Below are positions 1 through 10,550 of a stretch of DNA of 64,000 nt, piece after piece. The stretch is from positions 496,001 to 560,000 of the forward strand of contig NZ_CP019508.1 in assembly GCF_002002865.1 (NCBI RefSeq), written 5' to 3'. The translations under genes were made by a program, and so were the position numbers. How positions within the stretch are numbered: the stretch's first letter is position 1; every line of letters starts with the position of its first letter. The stretch comes from Brevundimonas sp. LM2 (lineage in GTDB: Bacteria; Pseudomonadota; Alphaproteobacteria; Caulobacterales; Caulobacteraceae). The notes beneath the pieces were generated by a model. It saw nothing but the letters and a program-made list of their open reading frames with translations, searched no databases and was not told where the DNA came from.

Positions 1-765
1 GCGGCCCTGACCGGCGGAGGCCTGCGGGCCAAACCAGGGGAGGCGTCGCTGGCGCACAACGGCGTGCTGTTCCTCGACGAACTGCCGGAATACTCCGCCC
101 AGGCCCTCGACAGTCTGAGGGCCCCGCTGGAGACGGGCGAGATCGTGGTCGCCCGGGCCAATGCCCATGTCCGCTATCCGGCGCGATTCCAGCTGGTGGC
201 GGCGATGAACCCTTGCCGCTGCGGCATGGGCGGGGCGGGCAAGGGGGCCTGCGGCAAGGCCCCCCGCTGCCAGCGGGACTATCAGAACCGCATCTCGGGC
301 CCGATGTTCGATCGCATCGACCTGACGGTGGAGACCCCGCCGGTCACCGCCGCCGACATGGCCCTGCCCAGCCCCGCCGAGGGCACGGCCGAGGCCGCCG
401 CCCGCGTCGCCGTGGCCCGCGCCATGCAGGAGGACCGGGTGCGCGCGGCCGGGCTGGATCCGCTCCAGGCCCTGAACGCCCGTGCGTCCGGTGAGGTGCT
501 GGAGCGGTTCGCCACGCCCGACGAGGCGGGCCGGGCCCTGCTGATGCGGGCCGGAGAGGCCGGGGGCCTGACCGCGCGCGGCTGGACCCGGACCCTGCGC
601 CTGGCCCGCACCATCGCCGATCTGGAAGGGGCGACCGGCGTCCTGCGCCGTCACATCGCCGAGGCCCTGATCTATCGGCGCACGACCGTCGGGGCCCAGG
701 GCGATTTCGAGCGCCAGGGCGGCGGGCACAGAGACGCGACGGGGGCCGCCCTGGCCGCCTGGTAG
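1..765 (+). CDS. comM: YifB/ComM family Mg-chelatase-like AAA+ ATPase (C-terminal part, 5' truncated)
   Basis: The reading frame is open from the first base, so the gene begins upstream of the window. The visible part starts in the Mg-chelatase-like AAA+ core: a GEASLAHNGVLFLDELPE block (Walker B, about nt 46-93), then a NPCRCG...CG...C cluster with several cysteines (nt 208-270) and the DRIDL sensor region, then the C-terminal Mg_chelatase_C helical domain. ComM of this family is a hexameric helicase that promotes branch migration of incoming DNA during natural transformation; in many non-competent bacteria its role is unknown. The stop is followed after 57 bp by the hybrid kinase gene. The family call is secure; a competence role here is inference. 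Confidence 0.93.
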   Translation, partial: AALTGGGLRAKPGEASLAHNGVLFLDELPEYSAQALDSLRAPLETGEIVVARANAHVRYPARFQLVAAMNPCRCGMGGAGKGACGKAPRCQRDYQNRISGPMFDRIDLTVETPPVTAADMALPSPAEGTAEAAARVAVARAMQEDRVRAAGLDPLQALNARASGEVLERFATPDEAGRALLMRAGEAGGLTARGWTRTLRLARTIADLEGATGVLRRHIAEALIYRRTTVGAQGDFERQGGGHRDATGAALAAW

Positions 766-822
766 GCGCTAGGTCGTCGTTAACGCCTGTTGCCGCACAG
801 TCGAGCTCCAGCGGAGGCGACC

Positions 823-2376
823 ATGGCGCGGCGGGCGAAGACTTCAGCGGCGGCACCCGGAGGGGCCGATCCCTTTCTGCGGCTGATGAGCCACGAGATG
901 CGCACGCCGCTCAACGGCGTCATCGGCATGCTGGGTCTTCTGACCCGAACCCGGTTGGACGGAGCCCAGCGCGCCTATGCCGAGGCGGCCAAGGATTCGG
1001 CCGAACACCTGCTGGGTCTGGTCAACGACCTGCTCGACTATTCGCGGCTGGAAGCCGGCAAGCTGGACTTCGACCTGGCCCCCGTGGACCTGGAAGGCCT
1101 GGTGCGCGGCGTGGCCGAGCTGCTGAGCCCGCGCGCCCACGACAAGGGGCTGGAGATCGTCTGGTCGGTCTCGGCCGACACCCCCGAGATCCTGGCCGAC
1201 GAGGGCCGGCTGCGGCAGGTGCTGTTCAACCTGGCGGGCAATGCGGTGAAATTCACCGATCGAGGCGGCGTCCGCATCGCCGTCGAGCGGCTTTCGATCA
1301 GGGACGGGGGCGGGCCCGACGATCGGCCGACCCTGGCCATCATTGTCGACGACACCGGGCCCGGCGTCCCGGTCGAGGCCCGCGCCCGCATCTTCGAGGA
1401 GTTCGGCCACGTCGACGCCTCGGACGCCACCCGTCACGGCGGGGCCGGCCTGGGTCTGGCGGTCGTGCAGAAACTGGCGCGCGCCATGGGCGGTTCGGTC
1501 ACGGTCGAGGATCGGCCCGACGCCGGCGCGGCGGGCGGATCGCGCTTCCGCTTCGAGGCGACCTTCGACGCCGCCCCCGACGTCGAGCCGCGGGGACGGC
1601 CCCTGGACGGCCTGCCCGTCGCGGTGCGCAGCCCCGACGCCTTCGTCCGCGCCGCGGCCGAGGCCCAGGTGGTCGCCAGCGGCGGCACGGCCTGGCCCGC
1701 CGGCGACCTGGCTCCCGTGACCCTGGTCGACCATGCCGAGACCGTCGGCACCGGCCTGCCCCTGGCGATCATGCCGGACGGCGGGCACAGCATCATCCTG
1801 CTGAAGCCTTCCGAGCGCGACCTCATCGCCCGCTACCGCGCCGTCGGCTTCATGGGCTATCTGATCAAGCCGCTGCGGCGGGCCTCCCTGGTGGAGCGCG
1901 TGCTGGCCGTTTCGCAGGCCGAGGGCGGCCCGGGCGTGCCGCGCCTGGCGGCGCCCGAGGACGACCGCGTCCAGCCGGTGCGGTTCGCCGGGACCCGCGT
2001 CCTGCTGGCCGAGGACAATCCGGTCGGGGCCCTGCTGGTCAAGACCCTGCTGCGGCGCGAAGGGTGCGTGGTCGAGACCGTCGCCACGGGCGACGAGGCG
2101 GTCGCGGCGATGAAGCGGGCCCGCTACGATCTGGTCTTCATGGACATGCGCATGCCGGTCATGGACGGCCCGGCGGCGACGCGGGTGATCCGGGCCTCCG
2201 GCGACCGCACCCCGATCGTCGCCCTGACCGCCAATGCCTTCGCCGAGGATCGTCGCGCCTGTCTCGAGGCGGGCATGAACGACCACCTGGTCAAGCCGCT
2301 GGAGCTGGAGGCGCTGCGCTCGGCCCTGGGCCGCTGGACGGCCGGGGACTTCCGCGCCAAGGTCGCCGCGGGATAG
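823..2376 (+). CDS. Soluble hybrid sensor histidine kinase (HisKA - HATPase - pseudo-receiver - REC)
   Basis: This is a 517-residue kinase with no membrane segment and no obvious sensor domain. The H-box (SHEMRTPLNG) is at the extreme N terminus with His24. The N-box (LRQVLFNLAGNAVKFT) and G-boxes (DDTGPGVP, GGAGLGLAV) follow. A C-terminal receiver (about 385-510) has phospho-acceptor Asp441 in FMDMRMPVMDG and the LVKPLE lysine. Between them (about 265-375) lies a segment that looks like a degenerate receiver: it keeps a LIKPLRRASL end but lacks the usual acidic pocket. I chose ATG 823 because GGAGG sits 5 nt upstream; an in-frame TTG at 790 would add 11 residues without a better site. The signal and partner are unknown. 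An orphan soluble kinase of this type often works in Caulobacterales phosphorelays, which is inference. Confidence 0.9.
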   Translation: MARRAKTSAAAPGGADPFLRLMSHEMRTPLNGVIGMLGLLTRTRLDGAQRAYAEAAKDSAEHLLGLVNDLLDYSRLEAGKLDFDLAPVDLEGLVRGVAELLSPRAHDKGLEIVWSVSADTPEILADEGRLRQVLFNLAGNAVKFTDRGGVRIAVERLSIRDGGGPDDRPTLAIIVDDTGPGVPVEARARIFEEFGHVDASDATRHGGAGLGLAVVQKLARAMGGSVTVEDRPDAGAAGGSRFRFEATFDAAPDVEPRGRPLDGLPVAVRSPDAFVRAAAEAQVVASGGTAWPAGDLAPVTLVDHAETVGTGLPLAIMPDGGHSIILLKPSERDLIARYRAVGFMGYLIKPLRRASLVERVLAVSQAEGGPGVPRLAAPEDDRVQPVRFAGTRVLLAEDNPVGALLVKTLLRREGCVVETVATGDEAVAAMKRARYDLVFMDMRMPVMDGPAATRVIRASGDRTPIVALTANAFAEDRRACLEAGMNDHLVKPLELEALRSALGRWTAGDFRAKVAAG

Positions 2377-2412
2377 GGTGTCGCATCGGCATCCGCTGGA
2401 GCCGCCGACCCT

Positions 2413-3792
2413 ATGACTCACGAACCGCCGACCGACGCGCCCGCACCTGTCGCAAAACCCTCAACCGGGGTGACCGACGTGCTCAAGGCCCTGGGTCGGG
2501 GTCGGGTGCTGATCGCCCTGGTCATCGGCTTCGGCTCCGGCCTGCCCTTTCTTCTGACCGGCGCGACCCTGAGCCTGTGGCTGCGCGAGGGCGGGACCGA
2601 GCTGGCGGCGATCGGCTTCATCTCCTGGGTCGGCCTAGCCTATTCGCTGAAATTCCTCTGGGCCCCGGTGATCGACCGATTCGACGTGCCGCTGCTCGGG
2701 CGGTTCGGCCGCCGGCGCGGCTGGATGCTGCTGTCCCAGGCGGTGGTCGGCCTGTCCCTGATCGCCATGGCGATCGTCGGTCCCGAGGGCGGGCTGACCG
2801 CGCTCGGCATCGCCGCCTTGGTCACGGCCTTCGCCTCGGCGACCCAGGACATCGTCGTCGATGCCTGGCGGATCGAGAGCGCCGAGGGCGACGAGGATCA
2901 GGCCCTGCTGACCTCGGCCTTCCAGCTCGGCTACCGTTTCGCCATCCTGGCCGGGAATGCGCTGATCCTGTTCTTCGCGACCTGGCTGGGTTGGAGCGGG
3001 GCCTATGCGGTGTGGGGCGCGGCCATGAGCCTGGCCATCATCGCCACCCTGTTCGCCCGCGAGCCTGTCGACCGCCGCACCCTGGCCGAGGTCACGGGCC
3101 AGGTCTCCCTGCTCAGCCCGCGCGGCCTGTTCGATGCGATCGTCGGTCCCTTCCTGGTCTTCCTGAAGACCTATGGGGCGGTAGCGATCCTGATGCTGGC
3201 GGCGATCAGCCTGTACCGGCTGCCGGACTTCGTGATGGGACCGATGGTGGGCCCCTTCTACACCGACCTGGGCCTCGACAAGCCGACCATCGGGGCGATG
3301 CGCCTGAGCGTGGGCCTGATCGCGGCCTTCCTTGGCATCGCGGCGGGAGGCCTGTTCGCGGTGCGGTTCGGGTTCGGCAAGACCCTGCTGCTGGGAGCCC
3401 TGATCGGCCCGCTGTCGAACCTGGGCTACAGTCTGATGGCCGTCGTCGGCCTTTCGACGCCGGTGTTCGGCGGCGTGCTGTTCGTCGAGAACTTCTCCGA
3501 AGGCTTCGCCGGCGCGGCCCTGGTCGCCTATATGGCGAGCCTGACCAGCATCGGCTACACCGCCACCCAGTACGCCCTGCTGAGCTCCTTCTATGCGCTG
3601 CTGGGCAAGTTCCTGAAGGGCTTCTCGGGCGTGGCGGTCGAGAGCCTGGAGCAGGGCCGGCCCCTGATGGAGGCCTATGCCCTGTTCTTCGCCGGCACGG
3701 CGGCGGTCGGCATTCCGGCCGTGCTGCTGTGCTGGATCCTGCTCAAGCATCACCGCAGGGCCGCGGGCCCGACCGGTCCGGAACCGGCCTGA
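2413..3792 (+). CDS. ampG: AmpG-like muropeptide permease, MFS superfamily
   Basis: This 459-residue protein has about 12 to 14 hydrophobic helices. Its N-terminal signature (GFGSGLPFLLTG ... LAYSLKFLWAPVIDR ... RRRGWMLLSQ) is the typical start of AmpG/AcvB-like permeases, and a second hallmark is ASATQDIVVDAWRIE. AmpG imports anhydro-muropeptides released from peptidoglycan into the cytoplasm for recycling. In some bacteria this feeds beta-lactamase induction, but no AmpC or AmpR gene is visible here. The ATG follows the kinase by 36 bp with a GGAG-like site upstream. It converges with maeB across a 21-bp gap. The family is clear; the exact substrate is inferred from it. Confidence 0.87.
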   Translation: MTHEPPTDAPAPVAKPSTGVTDVLKALGRGRVLIALVIGFGSGLPFLLTGATLSLWLREGGTELAAIGFISWVGLAYSLKFLWAPVIDRFDVPLLGRFGRRRGWMLLSQAVVGLSLIAMAIVGPEGGLTALGIAALVTAFASATQDIVVDAWRIESAEGDEDQALLTSAFQLGYRFAILAGNALILFFATWLGWSGAYAVWGAAMSLAIIATLFAREPVDRRTLAEVTGQVSLLSPRGLFDAIVGPFLVFLKTYGAVAILMLAAISLYRLPDFVMGPMVGPFYTDLGLDKPTIGAMRLSVGLIAAFLGIAAGGLFAVRFGFGKTLLLGALIGPLSNLGYSLMAVVGLSTPVFGGVLFVENFSEGFAGAALVAYMASLTSIGYTATQYALLSSFYALLGKFLKGFSGVAVESLEQGRPLMEAYALFFAGTAAVGIPAVLLCWILLKHHRRAAGPTGPEPA

Positions 3793-3813
3793 TCCCCGGA
3801 GCCGCCTGACGGC

Positions 3814-6180
<2,367 letters not shown>

Positions 6181-6406
6181 GATTCAGGCGGTCTCTGACG
6201 GGAACAGCCTGTCGTAGCGAGGGGCCGGGGCCCCGACAACCGTTGACGCGCCGCACGCGAGGCCCGGCGGCGGCCCAAAGCCAGCTTCACGCCACGGACG
6301 GGAGATTTAACCACGTCCCGACGGCCGCTCTCTCGCGTCTGGCGCATCCGGAACCGTTTCGGGTTTTCGCAATCTAGGGTGCGTGAAACGCCTGGAGTCC
6401 GACCCT
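6181..6406. promoter_or_regulatory. Divergent intergenic region between maeB and the Gly/Tyr-rich secreted protein
   Basis: This 226-bp spacer must hold the promoters of both genes. A GATTC (GANTC, CcrM-type methylation motif) sits directly at the maeB start and a GAGTC sits just before the secreted-protein start. One TTAACC half-site (about 6307) resembles half of a CtrA box, but no second half is seven bases away. A GGAG site lies 9 nt before the GTG at 6407. No coding potential was seen. Confidence 0.4.
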
Positions 6407-7558
6407 GTGAAACGCTTTCTGATCTCGACATTCGCCACCCTGATGCTGCTGGCCGGGCCCGTTTCGGCGGGCGAGCGCGCAGGACCGCCCGGGGGCGGCC
6501 ATCCCGGCGGCGGCGGCTGTATGGGCGGCTGCGGTGGCGGCGGTCATCCGGGCCAGGGCGGCGGCCATTACGGCGGCAACGTCAACGTCAACGTGAATGC
6601 CAGCGCCAGCGCCCATGCCAGCGCCTATGCCAGTTCGCATGCAGGCGCGGGGGCGTCGATCGGGGCGCGCGGCTATGACGTCGGGGCGATCCGGGGTGGC
6701 GGCTATGGCGGGGCGATCGTGTCCGGCAGCGGCTATGGCGGCTGGGACAGCCTGGGCCACGGCGGCGGGAGCCGCGTGGTCGTGGTCGGGCCCGGTTACG
6801 GCCCCAGCCGGCCCTTCGGCTACACGGTCGGCGGATTCGGGCGTCGCTATGTGACGTCGGACGGCTGCGGGGCCTGCACGCCGCCGCCGCCGCCGCCCTG
6901 CCATGACCGCTGCGGGGACTATCAAGGCGGATACGCCGGCGGCTACGCCCGGGGAGATCGCTATTCAGACCGGCGCGACCAGGGCGGCTATGCCCACGAC
7001 GGTCGCGGCCACGGCGACGACTGCGGCTGCGGAGGCTCGCGCTACGTCGCCCAACCCTACTATGCAGCCCCGCTCGAGCCGATCGGCGACCGCGATCGGG
7101 CCCACCATGGCGGCTACGTCCAACAGGGGGCCTCGGCCCAGACCTATCAGAGCCGCCGCTATGAAAGCCGTGAATACGCGGCCAGCTACGGCGCCGAGGT
7201 CCGGGGCTATGCTGTGACGCCGGTCTATGCCCAGCCCGTCTATGCTCCGGCACCCACCTATGCGCCGCAACCCGAGTACGCACCCCCGCCGACCTACGCC
7301 CCGGCGCCGCCTTATGCCCCCGAGCCACAGTACGCGCCTGAGCCGCAGTACGCGCCCGCGCCGCAGTATGCGCCGGAACCGCAGTATGCGCCGCAGCCAT
7401 ACGCCGAGCCGGTCTACGAACCGGCTCCCTATGCGCCGCCGGAAATCACCTATGACGCCCCGCCGCCGCCGGCCCCGCTGGGCTACTATGGCGACCTGCC
7501 CCCCGGCGACGACGGGGTCAGCATGCCCTACCGCCAGGAACCCGGCGAGCGCGGCTAG
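6407..7558 (+). CDS. Secreted Gly/Tyr/Pro-rich low-complexity protein
   Basis: This 383-residue protein is almost entirely low complexity. A short Sec signal peptide (VKRFLISTFATLMLLAGPVSA, cut near residue 21) is followed by a Gly/His-rich stretch, alternating NVNVNV and ASASAHASA segments, Gly-Tyr repeats, and a C-terminal tract of about 15 imperfect P-x-YAP units. Two to three Cys-rich points (GGCMGGCGGGG, CGACTPPPP, CGCGG) are scattered through it. I prefer GTG 6407 because it places the signal peptide at the N terminus and has a GGAG site; a GTG at 6383 would add eight residues. Comparable proteins are exported surface or adhesive proteins in Caulobacterales, but I do not recognise a family. 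Its stop codon overlaps that of pyrF in a shared CTAG. Confidence 0.75.
   Translation: MKRFLISTFATLMLLAGPVSAGERAGPPGGGHPGGGGCMGGCGGGGHPGQGGGHYGGNVNVNVNASASAHASAYASSHAGAGASIGARGYDVGAIRGGGYGGAIVSGSGYGGWDSLGHGGGSRVVVVGPGYGPSRPFGYTVGGFGRRYVTSDGCGACTPPPPPPCHDRCGDYQGGYAGGYARGDRYSDRRDQGGYAHDGRGHGDDCGCGGSRYVAQPYYAAPLEPIGDRDRAHHGGYVQQGASAQTYQSRRYESREYAASYGAEVRGYAVTPVYAQPVYAPAPTYAPQPEYAPPPTYAPAPPYAPEPQYAPEPQYAPAPQYAPEPQYAPQPYAEPVYEPAPYAPPEITYDAPPPPAPLGYYGDLPPGDDGVSMPYRQEPGERG
7243..7440 (+). repeat. Proline/tyrosine codon repeat (P-x-Y-A-P units)
   Basis: Imperfect tandem coding repeats of 12 to 18 nt encode units such as YAPEPQ, YAPAPQ and YAPQPE. Third-base differences between units show the array is old rather than a recent slippage product. 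The repeat region forms the C-terminal stalk or tail of the secreted protein. Confidence 0.7.
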
Positions 7559-8274
7559 GTCGCCAACGCCATCTCGGCCACGATCCGGGCGGCGGCCGCC
7601 ACCGGGTCGGGGTCGGCGATGACCGGCCGGGCCACCACCAGATGGCTGGCCCCGGCGGCCAGGGCGGCGGCCGGGGTGGCGATGCGCTGCTGGTCGCCGA
7701 CGTCGGACCCGGCGGGGCGCACGCCCGGCGTGACGATCAGGAAGTCGGGCCGGCCGGCCTCGGTGGCGATCTCGCGGACGCGGGCCGCCTCCAGGGGGCT
7801 GGAGACCACCCCGTCGACGCCGCAGTCGAGCGCCTGGCGCACGCGGGTCTCGACCAGGTCGGCGGCGCGGGCCGAATAGCCGATCTCGGCCAGGTCCGCG
7901 TCCGACAGGCTGGTCATGACGGTGACGGCCAGGATCTTCGTCGCCAGCCCGGCCCGGCCCTTGACCGCCGCCCGCATCACCTGGGGCTCGGCATGGACGG
8001 TCAGCAGGTCGCAGCCGCCCTCGGCCACGGAACGGGCCGCCCCCTCCACCTGGGCCCCGATGTCGTGCAGTTTCCAGTCCTGGAACACCGCCTTGCCCAT
8101 GGCGCGCAGGTCGTGGGCGAAGGCGACGCCGCCCGGGCGCGCCAGCAGGGTCAGGCCGATCTTGTAGACGGTCACCCCCGCGCCGAGCCGATCCACAAGG
8201 GCGCGCGCGGCCTCGACCGAGGGCAGGTCCAGCCCGACGATCAGGCGCGCGTCCGATAGGGCTGACTGGGTCAT
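7555..8274 (-). CDS. pyrF: Orotidine 5'-phosphate decarboxylase
   Basis: The 239-residue protein has the full TIM-barrel length of bacterial PyrF. The catalytic Asp/Lys/Asp network is visible at Asp66, Lys68 and Asp71 (FQDWKLHDIGAQV, the DxKxxD signature), the N-terminal substrate Asp lies in IVGLDLP, and the C-terminal phosphate-binding end is TPGVRP. It removes CO2 from OMP to give UMP, the last step of de novo pyrimidine synthesis. It is divergent from marC with an 85-bp spacer. Its TAG stop overlaps the stop of the secreted protein. Confidence 0.95.
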   Translation of the reverse strand: MTQSALSDARLIVGLDLPSVEAARALVDRLGAGVTVYKIGLTLLARPGGVAFAHDLRAMGKAVFQDWKLHDIGAQVEGAARSVAEGGCDLLTVHAEPQVMRAAVKGRAGLATKILAVTVMTSLSDADLAEIGYSARAADLVETRVRQALDCGVDGVVSSPLEAARVREIATEAGRPDFLIVTPGVRPAGSDVGDQQRIATPAAALAAGASHLVVARPVIADPDPVAAAARIVAEMALAT

Positions 8275-8359
8275 CGACGGGCTCCGGCGGACCGGCTAGA
8301 CCGGGCGCGAGGGTTCGCGTCGGGCGACCGGCGATGGCTTATGGGCTGAGGGACAGGGA

Positions 8360-9058
8360 ATGAACGCGCTCGATCTGGGGGTCAACCTGTTCGTGGCCCT
8401 GTTCGCTCTGGTCGATCCGATCGGCAACATCCCGATCTTCGCCGCCGCCACGGCCGGGGCCAGCGTGCGCCAGCGACTGTCGGTCTCGGCCCTGATCTGC
8501 CTGTTCATCGCGGTTTTCCTGGCCTTTTTCTTCTTCACCGGCCTGGGGCTGCTGCAGTTCTTCGGCATCTCCCTGGCGGCCTTCCGGATCGCGGGCGGCA
8601 TCCTGTTGCTGCTGCTGGGGCTGGACATGACGCGGGGCGACTTCCTGACCATGTTCGCCGACGCGGACGCCGCGGCCGACGCCAAGGACGTGCGCGGCTA
8701 TGCCCAGCGGCGGTTCAAGCGGCTGATCGTGCCCTTCGCCATGCCCCTGCTGATCGGCCCGGGGGCGATCTCGACCATCATCATCCAGGCGGGCGAGGCG
8801 CAGAAGCTGGGGCCGGCGGGGACGGCGGCGGGCCTGCTGGCCATCGGGGCGGCCGCCCTGGCCACCTTCGTGACCTTCGCGGCCACGGGGCCGATCAGCC
8901 GGGTGCTGGGCGACGTCGGCATGGCCATCATCGTGCGGGTTCTGGGGCTGATCCTGTGCGCCCTGGCGATCCAGTTCATCCTGGCCGGCCTGGGCGAGGC
9001 CCTGCCCGGCATGTTCGCCACCGGGGTCACCGCCCCCTATCCGGCCGGCGGCCACTAG
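8360..9058 (+). CDS. MarC/UPF0056 family integral membrane protein
   Basis: A 232-residue protein with six predicted transmembrane helices. The family signature near the start (NLFVALFALVDPIGNIPIF) and the second-half MPLLIGPGAISTII motif are typical of MarC/YchE/YhgN proteins. The biochemical function of the family is not established; the original link to multiple antibiotic resistance was not upheld. Between the halves lies a soluble Asp/Ala-rich loop (about residues 95-115). It is preceded by GGGA before ATG 8360 and converges with an SDR gene 13 bp downstream. Confidence 0.9.
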   Translation: MNALDLGVNLFVALFALVDPIGNIPIFAAATAGASVRQRLSVSALICLFIAVFLAFFFFTGLGLLQFFGISLAAFRIAGGILLLLLGLDMTRGDFLTMFADADAAADAKDVRGYAQRRFKRLIVPFAMPLLIGPGAISTIIIQAGEAQKLGPAGTAAGLLAIGAAALATFVTFAATGPISRVLGDVGMAIIVRVLGLILCALAIQFILAGLGEALPGMFATGVTAPYPAGGH

Positions 9059-9071
9059 GCTCAGGCGGGTC

Positions 9072-9869
9072 CTAGATCCGCTTCAGCCGGCGCGCATGGC
9101 CGGCGACCATGTTCAGCGCCAGGCCGTCGGGCAGAAGCTTGCCCAGCGCGGCCAAAGCGTTGTTCATCACCCCCGGCGTGACCCTCGGCCGGTCGGCCTC
9201 GCAGGCGCGGTAGCCGACGCGGGCGACGCGGTCGGCGGTCTGCCACATCCAGGCGGGATAGGCGGAGGCGACCTCGGCCCGGGTGCCGTTGACGTCGTGA
9301 AACTCGGTCAGGGTGTAGCCGGGGCACAGGGCGGTGACGTGAACCCCGGTGCCGCGCGTCTCCAGCCACAGGCCTTGCGACGCCTTGATCAGAAAGCTCT
9401 TGATCGGGCCGTACAGGGTGTCGCCGCCGGTCGCGGGCATCTGGCCGGCCAGGGAGGCGACGTTCAGGATGCGCCCGAACCCCCGCTCGACCATGCCGGG
9501 CAGGACGAGACGCGACAGGGCGACGGGGGCCGACAGCATGACCTGGATCATGGCCGCGTGCTGCGCCGGATCGGTGGCCAGGTAGCCCGTGGTGCGCGAG
9601 AAGCCGGCGTTGTTGACCAGGCCGTCAATCTTGAGGCCGAGGGCGGAAATGGCCTCGATCAACCGTTGCGGCGCATCCGGTTCGGCCAGATCCGCCGCGA
9701 TCACGAAGACATAGACGCCATGCTTCGATACGATTTCGTCGGCGAGGGCGTTTAGGGCCGCCTGGCGCCGCGCGGTCAGAATCAGGTCCCAACCGTTCTC
9801 GGCATAGACCCCGGCCAGGGCGGCGCCGATGCCGGCCGAGGCCCCGGTGATCAGGATACGGCGGCGCAC
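9072..9869 (-). CDS. Short-chain dehydrogenase/reductase
   Basis: A 265-residue classical SDR with the N-terminal cofactor motif TGASAGIG (residues 9-16), the structural NNAGF motif and a YxxxK active site (YGPIKSFLIK) after LNVASLAG. Arg residues after the second strand (LTARRQ) suggest NADP(H) preference. The substrate cannot be told from sequence. It starts 7 bp after the Rrf2-family regulator on the same strand, so the two form a probable operon in which the regulator controls the oxidoreductase. Confidence 0.88.
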   Translation of the reverse strand: MRRRILITGASAGIGAALAGVYAENGWDLILTARRQAALNALADEIVSKHGVYVFVIAADLAEPDAPQRLIEAISALGLKIDGLVNNAGFSRTTGYLATDPAQHAAMIQVMLSAPVALSRLVLPGMVERGFGRILNVASLAGQMPATGGDTLYGPIKSFLIKASQGLWLETRGTGVHVTALCPGYTLTEFHDVNGTRAEVASAYPAWMWQTADRVARVGYRACEADRPRVTPGVMNNALAALGKLLPDGLALNMVAGHARRLKRI

Positions 9870-9876
9870 GGCCTGG

Positions 9877-10371
9877 TCAGGCGAGGATCAGGCCGGAGGC
9901 GCGGACCGCCTCGGTGCAGGCCCCGTGGACGGCGAGCCCGGCCAGGGCGGGGGCGTTCTCGGCCAGCAGGTCGGCGATCGTGATGCGGCTCAGCGCCTCG
10001 GACGCGGCCTGGTCGGCCAGGGTCAGCACCTTGCCGACCTGGCGGGGGATGTGTTCGCCGATAGGACAGCCCTTGGCCCCCGCGGGCGCGGAGCCGAGGT
10101 GGGCGCAGCCGTTCACGGCCTTCAGGACGGCGTCGAGCCGGATCTCCTCGGGACGCAGCAGCAGCCAGGATCCGCCGGACGCCCCGGGGCGGGTCGCGAT
10201 CAGCCCGGCCTTGGCCAGCAGGGCGGTGACGCGGCGAATGACCACGGGGTTGGTCGGCACCGAAGCGGCCAGGATCGCGCTGGGCGCCGCATGGGCAGCA
10301 TCATACGCCCCCTTGTGAGCCAGATAGGCCAGGGCGTGGGCGGCGACGGGAAAGCGTTGGCTGTCTGACAT
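9877..10371 (-). CDS. Rrf2 family transcriptional regulator
   Basis: A 164-residue regulator with the N-terminal winged helix of the Rrf2 family (HALAYLAHKG ... NPVVIRRVTALLAKAGLIATRPGASGGSWLL). Cys89 and Cys102 are in the loop where IscR and NsrR carry Fe-S ligands, and another Cys is near residue 157. The canonical three-Cys spacing is absent, so an Fe-S cluster is uncertain. It is probably a YwnA-like redox or thiol sensor. It is first in an operon with the SDR gene and divergent from kup across 179 bp, so it could also see the kup promoter. Confidence 0.87.
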   Translation of the reverse strand: MSDSQRFPVAAHALAYLAHKGAYDAAHAAPSAILAASVPTNPVVIRRVTALLAKAGLIATRPGASGGSWLLLRPEEIRLDAVLKAVNGCAHLGSAPAGAKGCPIGEHIPRQVGKVLTLADQAASEALSRITIADLLAENAPALAGLAVHGACTEAVRASGLILA

Positions 10372-10550
10372 CTTTGTCCGGTTTCAGTCCCTAAAGTAGG
10401 CACCCCGACGGCGAATCACAAACCACGCGTTTGGATCGGGTCGACACGCTGCATCGGAAACCGTTGCGACGCGATTGAAACGCCCGCGCAATGGGCCTAA
10501 AGGCGCTCCGCTTTGATGGGTCCGCGTGGCGCGGTGCCCGGAGGATTTTC

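Noticed and set aside
9877..10371. The Rrf2 protein as IscR or NsrR.
   Set aside because: The three-Cys spacing of the Fe-S loop is not present.
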